DNA of 54,295 bases, from NCBI GenBank assembly GCA_030528885.1, contig JAUMXY010000017.1, positions 1-54,295 on the forward strand, in the 5' to 3' direction. The position numbers were made by a program, and so were the translations under genes. This DNA is from Bacteroidales bacterium. Its GTDB lineage: Bacteria > Bacteroidota > Bacteroidia > Bacteroidales > Bacteroidaceae. The notes beneath the pieces are model-generated. The model worked only from the letters and a program-made list of their open reading frames with translations, did no database searches and was not told where the DNA came from. Below, one piece after another: positions 25,832 to 34,129 of the stretch (its first letter is position 1; each line of letters starts with the position of its first letter).

Positions 25832-26605
25832 TTATTTGATGTTCTTTCTGATTTTTGTCAGGTATTGTTGCATGTGCTCTTCGTCTCTGCCATCGATAAT
25901 CTCGATGATTTCCTTCATCTCCTGACGTATCTGCTCCACCTGTCCCTTGGTATAGGGGTTGAAGAGAATTTCACGCAGAAGAGTGTCGTCTTCGCTGAGC
26001 ACGCCTTTGGCTATCTGCATGTGCCGCTTGAAGGTGGTGCCAGGAGCGTCCTGATGCTTCATCACTGCCGCAAAGGCGAATGTGGAGATGAACGGGATGG
26101 AGAGCGAGTACGCCACCGTCTGGTCATGCTCCTCGAAGGTGTATTCGAAGATGTTGAGTCCGAGGCGCTGGTAGAGGTCCTTGAAGAAGCAGCGTCCCAT
26201 GTAGTCGCCCTCGTTGATGATGATGGCGTTCTCGTCGCTCAGCTTGCCCAGATTGGCGAACGTGGGACCGAACATTGGGTGGGTGGAGACGTAGTGGAAG
26301 CCGCTCTTCTCATAGTATTCCTTGAATCCTGTCTTGACAGAAGAAATGTCTGAAAGAATGCACGATTTGGGAAGATGAGGTATCACCTCGTCAAACACCT
26401 TCAGCGTGTACTTGAGGCTGACCGCATTGATGACCAGTTCTGGCTCGAAAGCGTCAACCTCGTCCAGCGAGGTGAATCGCTGGGTGTTGTACATGAATCG
26501 CAACCTTTTCGGGTCAATGTCATAGACGGCTACCTCGTGGTCGAATGACAGCAGGTCGGTGAAGAACGCTCCCATCTTGCCTGCGCCTAAAATCAAAATC
26601 TTCAT
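25832..26605 (-). CDS. tyrA: Prephenate dehydrogenase (TyrA family)
   Basis: A 257-residue NAD(P)-dependent dehydrogenase. It starts MKILILGAGKMGAFFTD (Rossmann GxGxxG), continues to ILSDISSVKTGF, and has the STHPMFGPT motif that holds the catalytic His of the prephenate dehydrogenase family. It oxidatively decarboxylates prephenate to 4-hydroxyphenylpyruvate for tyrosine synthesis. It is the last gene of the aromatic operon, 4 nt after the DAHP synthase gene. Confidence 0.9.
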   Translation of the reverse strand: MKILILGAGKMGAFFTDLLSFDHEVAVYDIDPKRLRFMYNTQRFTSLDEVDAFEPELVINAVSLKYTLKVFDEVIPHLPKSCILSDISSVKTGFKEYYEKSGFHYVSTHPMFGPTFANLGKLSDENAIIINEGDYMGRCFFKDLYQRLGLNIFEYTFEEHDQTVAYSLSIPFISTFAFAAVMKHQDAPGTTFKRHMQIAKGVLSEDDTLLREILFNPYTKGQVEQIRQEMKEIIEIIDGRDEEHMQQYLTKIRKNIK

Positions 26606-26609
26606 CTCG

Positions 26610-27674
26610 CTACTTGTTGATAATTTCTATCTGTTGCCTAACGCTTTCCTCGTGGATGCTTTCAAACACTTTAGCCACGAACTCTGGTCCCATGCCGCAG
26701 AGTGAGCCTTGCACGCCACGCTTTGACAGGATTTCGTTGTAGCGATTGGCTTGCAGCACGGTCATGTTGTGTTCCTTCTTGTAGTGGCCAATCTCACGGC
26801 ATACACGCATGCGCTTAGCCAGAATGTCCATAATAGTGTTGTCCAGTTCGTCAATCTGCTTGCGCAGGCTGGCAAGTCCTTCGGAGGTGGTGTGTTCGTC
26901 GCGGATGACGAGCAGGGAGAGGATGTAATCAAGCACCTCTGGAGTCACCTGCTGCTTGGCATCGCTCCAAGCCTTTTCGGGGTCGCAGTGCGCCTCCACA
27001 ATCAGTCCTTCAAAGCCAAGGTCCATCGCCTGCTGGCAGAGTGGGGCAATAAGCTCGCGACGGCCGCCAATGTGCGATGGGTCGCAGATGATGGGCAGGT
27101 TGGGGATGCGGCGGTGCAGCTCGATAGGAATCTGCCACATCGGAGCATTGCGGTAGATTTTCTGTTCATAGCTTGAGAAACCACGGTGGATAGCTCCCAT
27201 GCGTTTCACACCGGCTTGATTGATGCGTTCCAATGCGCCAATCCACAGCTCAATGTCAGGATTGACAGGATTTTTCACCAGCACAGGCACGTCCACGCCT
27301 TTCAGCGCATCGGCCAGTGCCTGTACGGCAAAGGGGTTTGCCGTGGTGCGAGCTCCAACCCAGAGTATGTCGACGTCGTATTTCAGAGCCAGTTCCACAT
27401 GCTCAGGTGTGGCTACCTCGGTAGAGATGAGCATGTGGGTTTCTTCTTTCACTTGCTTCATCCAAGGCAAAGCCTTTTCGCCATGTCCCTCGAAGCCTCC
27501 AGGCTTGGTGCGTGGCTTCCAGATGCCTGCGCGGAAGTTGTGACAGCCTTTCATGGCTAGTTCACGTGCGGTAGTCATCACTTGCTCTTCTGTTTCGGCA
27601 GAGCATGGGCCTGCGATTACGAAAGGACGTTCGTTGTCGCTGGGCAAATTCAGAGGTGTTAAATCCAGTTCCAT
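26610..27674 (-). CDS. Bifunctional DAHP synthase / chorismate mutase (type II)
   Basis: A 354-residue fusion. Residues 1 to about 255 are a type I-beta DAHP synthase (FVIAGPCSAETEEQV, FRAGIWKPRTKPGGF, ISTEVATPEHVE, CDPSHIGGRRE), which joins phosphoenolpyruvate and erythrose 4-phosphate. Residues about 265-354 are an AroQ chorismate mutase (LRKQIDELDNTIMDILAKRMRVCREIG), which converts chorismate to prephenate. One protein thus holds the first and the branch-point step. Fusion allows feedback by prephenate or its products on DAHP synthase. It lies in the middle of the pheA-to-tyrA operon. Confidence 0.95.
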   Translation of the reverse strand: MELDLTPLNLPSDNERPFVIAGPCSAETEEQVMTTARELAMKGCHNFRAGIWKPRTKPGGFEGHGEKALPWMKQVKEETHMLISTEVATPEHVELALKYDVDILWVGARTTANPFAVQALADALKGVDVPVLVKNPVNPDIELWIGALERINQAGVKRMGAIHRGFSSYEQKIYRNAPMWQIPIELHRRIPNLPIICDPSHIGGRRELIAPLCQQAMDLGFEGLIVEAHCDPEKAWSDAKQQVTPEVLDYILSLLVIRDEHTTSEGLASLRKQIDELDNTIMDILAKRMRVCREIGHYKKEHNMTVLQANRYNEILSKRGVQGSLCGMGPEFVAKVFESIHEESVRQQIEIINK

Positions 27675-27688
27675 ATATGTATATCTTT

Positions 27689-28855
27689 TTATTTTATTGA
27701 TTCAGAAATTCTTTTTAATGCTTCTTCCATCTTGCTGTCCTTTGCGCACAGCGAAATGCGTATGTAGCGTTTGCCGTTGCTGCCGAAGATGAACCCTGGG
27801 GTGATGAAGACCCTTGCCTCATGCAGCACTTTCTCGGTCAGGTCCTCTACGTCGGCAATGCTGTCAGGTATTCTTCCCCAGAGGAACATGCCCTGCTGTG
27901 CAGGGTCGAACGTGCATCCTAGTTTCGTCATGATGGCTTCCGCTATCTTGCGGCGTGTGGCATACGTCTCAATGTTTGCTTGCGTGTGCCATTCTTCCGT
28001 GTTGGCGTATGCTTGTGCAGCAGCGAGCTGTAGCGGGCGGAATGTGCCCGAGTCGATGTTGCTCTTGATTTTCAGTATCCACTGCACAAAGGTGCTGTTC
28101 GTTGCCAGCATGCCCACTCGCCAGCCTGGCATGTTGTGGCTCTTCGACATGGAGTTGAACTCGATGCAGCATTCTTTAGCTCCTTCCACTTGCAGGATGC
28201 TCAGGTGCTCGTCTCTGTTCAGGATGAAAGAGTAGGGGTTGTCATTCACTATCACGATGTCATGTGCTTGGGCAAAAGCCACCAGCTTCTCGTACAGTTC
28301 CCTTGTTGCGCGCCCTCCTGTTGGCATGTTGGGATAGTTGGTCCACATCAGCTTCACGCCGCTCAAGTCCATGCTCTCCAGCTGCTCGAAGTCTGGCTGC
28401 CATCCGTTGTCCTCCCGCAAGTCGTAGTTGACAATCTGCTGGCCAAGAATTTTGCTCAGTGAGGTGTAGGTGGGGTAGCCTGGGTTGGGGACCAGCACCT
28501 TGTCGCCTGGGTTGCAAAGTGCAAGCGTCACGTGCAGGATGCCTTCCTTGCTGCCGATGAGCGGCTGAATCTCTGAGGCTGGGTCAAGCTCTACGCCATA
28601 CCATTTCTTGTAGAAGTCTGCCATTGCCTTGCGCAGTTCAGGAATGCCCATTGTTGGCTGATATCCGTGTGCATCTGCTTTGTGTGCATGCTCGCAGAGC
28701 ACGTCAATCGTTTCTTTGCTGGGTGGCATGTCGGGCGACCCGATGGCAAGAGAGATGATGTCTTTCCCTTCTGCGTTAAGTTTAGCTACCTCTTTCAGCT
28801 TCCTTGAGAAGTAGTATTCTGAGACCAATGAAAGTCTGTCTGCTGGCTGTATCAT
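27689..28855 (-). CDS. PLP-dependent class I/II aminotransferase
   Basis: A 388-residue fold-type I aminotransferase. Visible are IISLAIGSPDMPPS near the N-terminus, GSKEGILH, VPNPGYPTYTS, NDNPYSF, the PLP-binding lysine in SMSKSHNMPGWRVG, and YIRISLC at the C-terminus with the substrate Arg. In this operon it is expected to transaminate phenylpyruvate and 4-hydroxyphenylpyruvate to Phe and Tyr, although close relatives act on diaminopimelate pathway substrates. The gap to pheA is 24 nt. Confidence 0.9.
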   Translation of the reverse strand: MIQPADRLSLVSEYYFSRKLKEVAKLNAEGKDIISLAIGSPDMPPSKETIDVLCEHAHKADAHGYQPTMGIPELRKAMADFYKKWYGVELDPASEIQPLIGSKEGILHVTLALCNPGDKVLVPNPGYPTYTSLSKILGQQIVNYDLREDNGWQPDFEQLESMDLSGVKLMWTNYPNMPTGGRATRELYEKLVAFAQAHDIVIVNDNPYSFILNRDEHLSILQVEGAKECCIEFNSMSKSHNMPGWRVGMLATNSTFVQWILKIKSNIDSGTFRPLQLAAAQAYANTEEWHTQANIETYATRRKIAEAIMTKLGCTFDPAQQGMFLWGRIPDSIADVEDLTEKVLHEARVFITPGFIFGSNGKRYIRISLCAKDSKMEEALKRISESIK

Positions 28856-28879
28856 GTGATGTTGATTTTATTTGTTTTA

Positions 28880-29722
28880 TTAAAAAGTGCTTTTTCCTTC
28901 CTTGTATTCTCCCAAGATTTTAAGCTGCTTGGTCAGCGGTCTTACAGCATCGATGCTCTGCCTGTAGCGGGTGTAGTCGTTGTACATTACGTCGATGTAG
29001 AACATGTACTCCCACTCTCTTCCGATGATAGGCAGCGACTGAATCTTCGTCAGGTTGATGTTGTAGAAAGAGAAGATGCTCAGCACCTGCGACAGAGAAC
29101 CCTCGTTGTGAGGCAGGCTGAACACAATGCTGGCCTTGTTCGACTGACTTGGAACGCTCAGTTCCTCAGCCATCCAAGGGTCTGCCAGTACGAGAAAGCG
29201 GGTGAAGTTGTGCTTGTTTGTCTCAATGCCTTCCTCCAGCACTTTCATGCCATAGAGGGGAGCTGCCGACTTCGAACAGATGGCTGCATGTCCCTTCAGC
29301 CCCTTCTTGCTGATGTCCCTCGCTGCGCCTGCAGTGTCGTCAGTTTCCACCACTTTCAAACCTGCGTGCTTCTTCAGGAAGTCGCGGCATTGCATCAGCG
29401 CCACGGGGTGTGAATTCACCTCCTTGATGTCGTCCCAGTCCTCATCAGGCAGGCACATGATGGAGTGAGATATTCTCAGCTTGTGTTCGCCTACAATCTG
29501 CATGCCGCTGTCGCGCAGCAGCTCGTAGTTGTGCAGCAGCGAGCCGGCAATTGTATTCTCTATTGCCACCATGGCAATCGTGTTGGAGTCCTTCTTCATC
29601 TCCTCAAACACCTCTTCAAAAGTGTTGCAACAGATGAGTTCGATGTCTTCCCTTTCAAAGTAACAGTGGCTTGCCACATCGTGGAACGAACCAATTTCTC
29701 CTTGTATTGCTATTCTTTTCAT
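28880..29722 (-). CDS. pheA: Prephenate dehydratase
   Basis: A 280-residue enzyme that decarboxylates and dehydrates prephenate to phenylpyruvate. Motifs: AIQGEIGSFHDVASHCYF at the N-terminus, VAIENTIAGS, the catalytic TDDTAGAARD (family T-R-F-type region is at NFTRFLVL), and a C-terminal ACT domain (KASIVFSLPHNEGSLSQVL) that binds phenylalanine for feedback inhibition. No chorismate mutase domain is fused here because it is fused to the DAHP synthase downstream. It is the first gene of the operon and is preceded by the attenuator and leader peptide at 29733-29869. Confidence 0.95.
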   Translation of the reverse strand: MKRIAIQGEIGSFHDVASHCYFEREDIELICCNTFEEVFEEMKKDSNTIAMVAIENTIAGSLLHNYELLRDSGMQIVGEHKLRISHSIMCLPDEDWDDIKEVNSHPVALMQCRDFLKKHAGLKVVETDDTAGAARDISKKGLKGHAAICSKSAAPLYGMKVLEEGIETNKHNFTRFLVLADPWMAEELSVPSQSNKASIVFSLPHNEGSLSQVLSIFSFYNINLTKIQSLPIIGREWEYMFYIDVMYNDYTRYRQSIDAVRPLTKQLKILGEYKEGKSTF

Positions 29723-29732
29723 CGTAAAAATA

Positions 29733-29760
29733 AAGTCCCGCTCAAAGGTGAGCGGGACTT
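29733..29760 (-). terminator. Attenuator hairpin of the aromatic operon
   Basis: Perfect 12-bp arms (29733-29744, 29749-29760) with a 4-nt loop, followed on the minus strand by TTATTTTT and then the pheA ATG at 29722. The first arm (RNA UCCCGCUC) is also complementary to GAGCGGGA inside the leader frame (29806-29813), giving an alternative antiterminator pairing. Confidence 0.85.
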
Positions 29761-29788
29761 GGGTTTTATTTATATTCCTTTAGCATTG

Positions 29789-29869
29789 TTATAACACACA
29801 CAAATTCCCGCTCTTACTGTTTGTAAAGTAAAAGTAAAAATAAAAGTATGTGTTAAAAAATGACTTCAT
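29789..29869 (-). CDS. Phe/Tyr-rich attenuation leader peptide
   Basis: A 26-codon frame (ATG 29867-29869, TAA 29789-29791) too short for ordinary gene calling. Six Phe and four Tyr codons fall within codons 4-15, including an unbroken YFYFYFYF. The frame sits between a good promoter (29899-29929) and the terminator hairpin directly ahead of pheA. This is the arrangement of classical leader-peptide attenuation: ribosome stalling at Phe/Tyr codons when charged tRNA is scarce would leave the GAGCGGGA segment (codons 19-21) free to pair with the terminator arm and allow transcription to continue. Operon content (Phe and Tyr synthesis) matches the codons exactly. Confidence 0.88.
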   Translation of the reverse strand: MKSFFNTYFYFYFYFTNSKSGNLCVL

Positions 29870-29898
29870 TATTTCTTTGTTGTTTTGTAAAACTGGTG

Positions 29899-29929
29899 CA
29901 AAAGTAAGTATTCTTCGGATACCGACAAA
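29899..29929 (-). promoter_or_regulatory. Promoter of the aromatic operon leader
   Basis: Minus-strand TTTG (29926-29929), 19 nt, TACTTTTG (29899-29906), 30 nt before the leader peptide ATG. Confidence 0.7.
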
Positions 29930-30090
29930 TATTTTCGTGAAAAAAATGCGTTTTCAGTGAAAAAAAGTTACCGATGCCTCTTTTTGCCGCCTTTCTCAAA
30001 TCATTGCCTTTTTTCGGTCCTCTTGAAAAGGTGGGATGGGCGAGAGAGTGGGGCGTAAAGTTCTTTTTATATAAATTAATGTATCTATCA

Positions 30091-32658
30091 TCATTTGCGA
30101 ACAACCTTCTTTCTTCCTTGGATGTAGATGCCAGGATGAAGGTCCTGATTCTTGAGGCGACGGCCGCTGAGGTCATACACGGCTTCATCGCTTTGTTCCA
30201 GAGGGGCTTCGTCTTCTGGAACAGAATCAATGCCCGTTTCTTTCTCCTGTTCAATGACTTTGTGTCGCAAGGCAGACCTCACGCCATAGTAGGCAGGTTT
30301 CTTTCCCAGCCCCGCATCGTACAGCAGTGGATGAGACGCTTCTCGCCAGCTGTTATTGTCCTTCAGTCCCCAGATGACGAGGTTGGGACAGTTGTCGTTG
30401 TTGAGCACAATATCAGTGATGACGCGGTAGTTGCGTGCTTGCTCTTCGAGATTGGTGGCAGAGGTGGATGGTATGCCCATGTCAAGCTCCGTGATGATGC
30501 ACTTCAGCCCAGCGTCAGCAAAACGCTGTATGGTCTTGGCAAGTTTCACTGAATCGACGTCGCCCACAGAGAAATGGCACTGCAAGCCCACACCGTCAAT
30601 CGGTATGCCGTCCTTTTTCAGGCGCATGGCAAGGTTGTAGAAAGCTGTAGTCTTCGCTTTGCCTTGCAGCTCCACGTCATAATCGTTCAGATAGAGTTCT
30701 GCTGTAGGGTCGGCACGGTGGGCAAAGACGAAAGCAGAGTCGATGTAGTCCTCGCCAATAGCGCGCATCCACACGCTTTCGCGCAGGTCATAGCCCTCAG
30801 GGTTAGAGCGCACTGTTGTTTGGTCGTCGTTCAGGCACTCGTTCACTACGTCCCATTCCGTCACCTTCCCCTTGAAATGCTTCATCACGTTCGTGATGTG
30901 CGACTTCATAATCTCCAGCGCCTCTGCGCGGCTCCAGTTCTTGTCGTTCTTCTTGCCGTCGCTTGACACCCAGGTGGGCAGCTGTGAATGCCACACCAGG
31001 CAGTGCCCTCTCATCTTCATGTTGTTGCGCTGAGCAAAGCTGACGAGATTGTCGGCTGCCCAATAGCTGAACTCGCCCTGTGCAGGCTGCAAGGCATCAA
31101 ACTTCATCTCGTTCTCAGCCACCAGCATATTGAACTGCAATCCAGCTTCCTTCGTCTCGGCAAGATTCGCATTGGTGATATCGTTCTTCCATGTCGAAAT
31201 AGCTGTGCCGATAAACTTGCCGTTCTTCTCCGCATACTCGCGCAGCGTAATTCTGTCTGTTTTGTCATTGATGCCATCGTCATAGAAAGCCCCCATCTGC
31301 TCCTGCTCTTCCTGATTGTCCGCATCGTCCTCGCCGTCTTGGTCACCAGGAGTGTTGAACGACACGAGCCGCAGCACTACTGAATAGGTTCCGTTTTCCT
31401 CCCTTTCCTCAATTTCCCATGTGTAGCGGCCAGGCTTTTTCAGCTCGAAGCTCCATTCGCCTGCTTGCGATGCCTTGCTCTTGGCTTTCAGCAGCAGGAA
31501 CTCATCGCCCACCTTCACGCCAGCATCCTTGTCCAGCACAATCTGCATGAGCGGCATTTCCTCACTGACAGAAAAGTCCTGTGCCATGTTGAAATACTTG
31601 ATAGTGCCATTCACGTTCAAACGGTCGTAGCTTGTTGCGGACGCTATCTTGAAACGCAGCACAGAGGCCGGGCGTACAAACAAGTTGGTCGCTTTTGTTG
31701 TTGCGTAATTCTTCAGCGTCAGCGTGCCAGTGCCATCATCGCCCGGCTCAATGGTGCCGTAGTTGTCCACCGTTCCGCCAATGCTGCCAGTGCCGCCCAG
31801 CACACCTCCTTCAAATACATAAGCGATGGCCTCGCTGTCAGTTGTTTTTGCGCCCAGCGCACCTCTCAGTTTCTTGGCTTCAGCCTCCTCGCGGTCATTC
31901 ATCGCCAGCACACGCCCTTCCATCACACGCAGCGTTCCTGTCAGGTAGTTGTTGTTGCCAGTGATGCGGTAAGTGCCTTGCCCCTCTTTGATGATGCCCA
32001 CCGGGTGCGTGTCGCTATAGCTCGGAGGCGCAATCGTTCCAGCCATCGTAGCGTCTGTCCCCAGACATCCCACAAGGAAGTAAGCCGCACGCGTATTCTT
32101 CTTCATATATCCCTGAATGGTAGAGCCAGCCTCCGTGTTCAGTTCGCCGATGCGGAAACCAGCGCCATTGGAGTTGGCTTCGCAGCAAAGCACCGCTCCC
32201 TCGTGCAGCGTCACCCGGCTTTTCGCCATCGTACTGTTCACTTTGCCCGACTTCACGGCATCTTCCACATTCTCGGGCGAAAAAGACTTGCCGCCATGTG
32301 CCATCACCACACCATAGAATCCTGCTTTCGAAGAGTTTTCCTTGAAAGGGTAGATGTGGATGTTTCCATTGAAATTATTCCAGTTTGGCCAGCTGGCACC
32401 CTTGGCCGTACCAAGATAACAGCGTTCGCCGCCAGCATAGAGGTTCAGCGTTCCGCTTCCGCTGATGGTGGAGCTGAAATAGCAATAGCGAGCCATCTTC
32501 ACGTCAGCAATCTTGTTGGCTGGCAGCGAAATCGCCTTGTCGTATGTAACATAACTCTTGTCAGTGTTGTCGCCGCTGATATCAATTGTCTGGGTCTGCG
32601 CCACTGCTGGCTGCAACAGCATCGACAGAAACGAAGCAAGCGCTAAAATCTTCTTCAT
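30091..32658 (-). CDS. Secreted GH10 endo-1,4-beta-xylanase with N-terminal autotransporter-like beta region
   Basis: An 855-residue exported enzyme with signal peptide MKKILALASFLSMLLQPAVA. Residues about 22-430 are a Gly-rich beta-helix-like region (GGVLGGTGSIGG, YGTIEPGDDGTGTLTL) of the kind seen in autotransporter passenger domains. An acidic linker (about 440-455) leads to the GH10 domain, about residues 465-790: GHCLVWHSQLPTW, acid/base Glu607 in EWDVVNE, and nucleophile Glu724 in CIITELDMG. The C-terminal YDLSGRR...GIYI...KKVV motif resembles Bacteroidota cell-surface sorting tails. The enzyme cleaves internal xylan bonds. A xylanase fused to this passenger-like region is an uncommon layout. 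It has its own promoter at 32708. Confidence 0.9.
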   Translation of the reverse strand: MKKILALASFLSMLLQPAVAQTQTIDISGDNTDKSYVTYDKAISLPANKIADVKMARYCYFSSTISGSGTLNLYAGGERCYLGTAKGASWPNWNNFNGNIHIYPFKENSSKAGFYGVVMAHGGKSFSPENVEDAVKSGKVNSTMAKSRVTLHEGAVLCCEANSNGAGFRIGELNTEAGSTIQGYMKKNTRAAYFLVGCLGTDATMAGTIAPPSYSDTHPVGIIKEGQGTYRITGNNNYLTGTLRVMEGRVLAMNDREEAEAKKLRGALGAKTTDSEAIAYVFEGGVLGGTGSIGGTVDNYGTIEPGDDGTGTLTLKNYATTKATNLFVRPASVLRFKIASATSYDRLNVNGTIKYFNMAQDFSVSEEMPLMQIVLDKDAGVKVGDEFLLLKAKSKASQAGEWSFELKKPGRYTWEIEEREENGTYSVVLRLVSFNTPGDQDGEDDADNQEEQEQMGAFYDDGINDKTDRITLREYAEKNGKFIGTAISTWKNDITNANLAETKEAGLQFNMLVAENEMKFDALQPAQGEFSYWAADNLVSFAQRNNMKMRGHCLVWHSQLPTWVSSDGKKNDKNWSRAEALEIMKSHITNVMKHFKGKVTEWDVVNECLNDDQTTVRSNPEGYDLRESVWMRAIGEDYIDSAFVFAHRADPTAELYLNDYDVELQGKAKTTAFYNLAMRLKKDGIPIDGVGLQCHFSVGDVDSVKLAKTIQRFADAGLKCIITELDMGIPSTSATNLEEQARNYRVITDIVLNNDNCPNLVIWGLKDNNSWREASHPLLYDAGLGKKPAYYGVRSALRHKVIEQEKETGIDSVPEDEAPLEQSDEAVYDLSGRRLKNQDLHPGIYIQGRKKVVRK

Positions 32659-32707
32659 CGTGATGGTAAACTTTAATAGGTGATTGGGGTTAAAGATTAT
32701 TACAATG

Positions 32708-32715
32708 CAAAATTA
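32708..32715 (-). promoter_or_regulatory. -7 promoter box of the xylanase gene
   Basis: Minus-strand TAATTTTG, 49 nt before the ATG. Confidence 0.5.
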
Positions 32716-32797
32716 CTTCAAAACATTGATATTTCAAAGTTTTTTCGTAACTTTACCATGCAATCATTCAATAATTATTCTTATAAAAATTAATGCT

Positions 32798-33253
32798 ATG
32801 ACAATCAGCAGTTTTACAGACGTTCCTAAAAATTATCATCTTTGTGTGAATGCAAACTGCCCTTGGCATGCCACCTGTTTGCGGCAAATAGCCATGCGCT
32901 TGTTGCCCGACAGCGAAATCCGTGCCAACATCATCAACCCCAATCTCACGGCTCGTCCTCAAGCCGATGCGCATGGCGCTTCTGCCTGTCCTTACTATCG
33001 TGAAAGCCGTACCGTCACTTATGCACGAGGGTTTGAGAATATGGAAGACAAGATGACCGTTGTTCAATACCGCAGGTATCGTTCCATGTTCTTGGCAGCC
33101 TTTGGCAGAAATCCTTTCTATGAGCGTCGCAACGGCAAGATTGCCCTCTCTCCCAATGAGCAATCCCTCATCCGCCGTATGCTCAACGATATAGGTTTCT
33201 CAATCGACAATCCTTTTGACGAGACAGAAGAACGCATTGACTGGAACGACTGA
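32798..33253 (+). CDS. DUF6078-like protein
   Basis: A 151-residue protein. The ATG at 32798 gives MTISSFTDVPKNYHLCVN; the longer frame to 32684 starts in A/T-rich promoter DNA and is rejected. Cysteines are arranged as CVNANCPWHATCLRQ near the N-terminus and SACPYYRES in the middle, suggesting a metal- or disulfide-linked cluster. I recall this pattern as a Bacteroidota domain of unknown function (DUF6078), not verified. The C-terminal half looks helical and DNA-binding-like (FYERRNGKIALSPNEQSLIRR). Function unknown. Confidence 0.65.
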   Translation: MTISSFTDVPKNYHLCVNANCPWHATCLRQIAMRLLPDSEIRANIINPNLTARPQADAHGASACPYYRESRTVTYARGFENMEDKMTVVQYRRYRSMFLAAFGRNPFYERRNGKIALSPNEQSLIRRMLNDIGFSIDNPFDETEERIDWND

Positions 33254-33299
33254 GTCATCCTCACATTTCAAGCTTCAACCATCTCCGTTTCCCATTCCC

Positions 33300-33336
33300 G
33301 TGTCACTTTGTTTTATTACAAGGTGACACTTTTTCT
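33300..33336 (+). terminator. Intrinsic terminator after the DUF6078-like gene
   Basis: GTGTCAC (33300-33306) pairs with GTGACAC (33323-33329), followed by TTTTTCTT. Confidence 0.75.
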
Positions 33337-33394
33337 TATAATGCCAACCGACTCCATCTCCTGACGCTAATAAATATTTTGTCCTCATACTCGA

Positions 33395-33479
33395 AAGGAC
33401 GGTTGTCCTTCACCGTCAAGGACAATCGTCCTGCATGGCAAAGGACACTTGTCCTTGTAAGCAAAGGACAGATGTCCTT
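33395..33479. repeat. Mini-palindrome array, family C
   Basis: Four 16-nt units AAGGAC-4 nt-GTCCTT start at 33395, 33418, 33441 and 33464, exactly 23 nt apart each time. The centres (GGTT, AATC, ACTT, AGAT) and the 7-nt spacers vary; the arms do not, except for the last base of unit 2. A half unit (GTCCTC at 33381) precedes the array. It lies between a terminator and the promoter of the next operon. Confidence 0.9.
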
Positions 33480-33689
33480 AATCGCTTCGGGACATTGAGC
33501 CTGTTGACATTGCTTGTCGGAGCGTGTTCTTGTTGCTGAAATACAGAAGAATAGGCTTTTGAAATTTGTTTTTTTTAGAACTTTATTCTTGCTACTTGCG
33601 TTCAATGGTTCAGCCCTATGGACTTTATTTAATCTCTTAGCTTGAATTTGTATTTTTTAACATGGTATGTGATTTTTTTGTGCTTAAGT

Positions 33690-33720
33690 TTTGTTTTTTC
33701 GTTTAATTACGCTACCTTTG
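33690..33720 (+). promoter_or_regulatory. Promoter of the envelope-protein operon
   Basis: TTTG (33690-33693), 19 nt, TACCTTTG (33713-33720). The first coding ATG is 410 nt downstream. Confidence 0.7.
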
Positions 33721-34129
33721 CCCTATCCTTCGCCGATAAACCTTGTCTGACAAGGTGGTTTGGGTGGGGGTGACATAAATATTGGAAAGGCGTTTACTTG
33801 GACGCTTTGTCTTTGACCACTGAAATCTAGCAGTTTCTATCCCGTCAAAAAACAAAGCAACGGTGAATGCCCATGGGGTATGTCATACTTGTACATTCTC
33901 CCTTGTGCCTGTATATATAAATGTATAGGTACTTTGGTGATTTGTGACATATCGGCGTGGGGTTCAGGCGTTGCTCGTTTCGACGGGAGGGCAATGCTAG
34001 AGCCTCAGTGGTGGGACGAGTGACAAGCACAGGCTCCCCGCCTTTTTTGTATCTGTGTACTAAGAAAAACAATCAAAAAGCATTAACAACATCGGTCTGG
34101 GCAGTCGCCGGTATAAAACGTAAATCGAT
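33721..34129 (+). ncRNA. Candidate structured leader RNA of the envelope-protein operon
   Basis: About 410 nt without a credible reading frame. A long imperfect stem joins the GCAACG segment near 33860 and the CGTTGC segment near 33980, including GGTATGTCA with TGACATATC. A second hairpin is AGCCT/AGGCT near 34010-34040, ending in TTTTTT at about 34045, so a short RNA of about 325 nt could be released. The motif GCGTTTACTTGGACGC matches the core motif of the leader at 17378-17702. No known riboswitch or housekeeping RNA was recognised. Confidence 0.4.

Noticed and set aside
33336-33605. Minus-strand frame across the family C array
   Set aside because: It is built from the repeat units and spacers, has no start signals and no similarity I recognise.
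33721-34050. Leader 2 as tmRNA, because of a TTTCGACGGG string and length of about 325 nt
   Set aside because: The string is in the middle, not at the 5' end, and there is no tRNA-like acceptor stem or CCA end and no tag frame.
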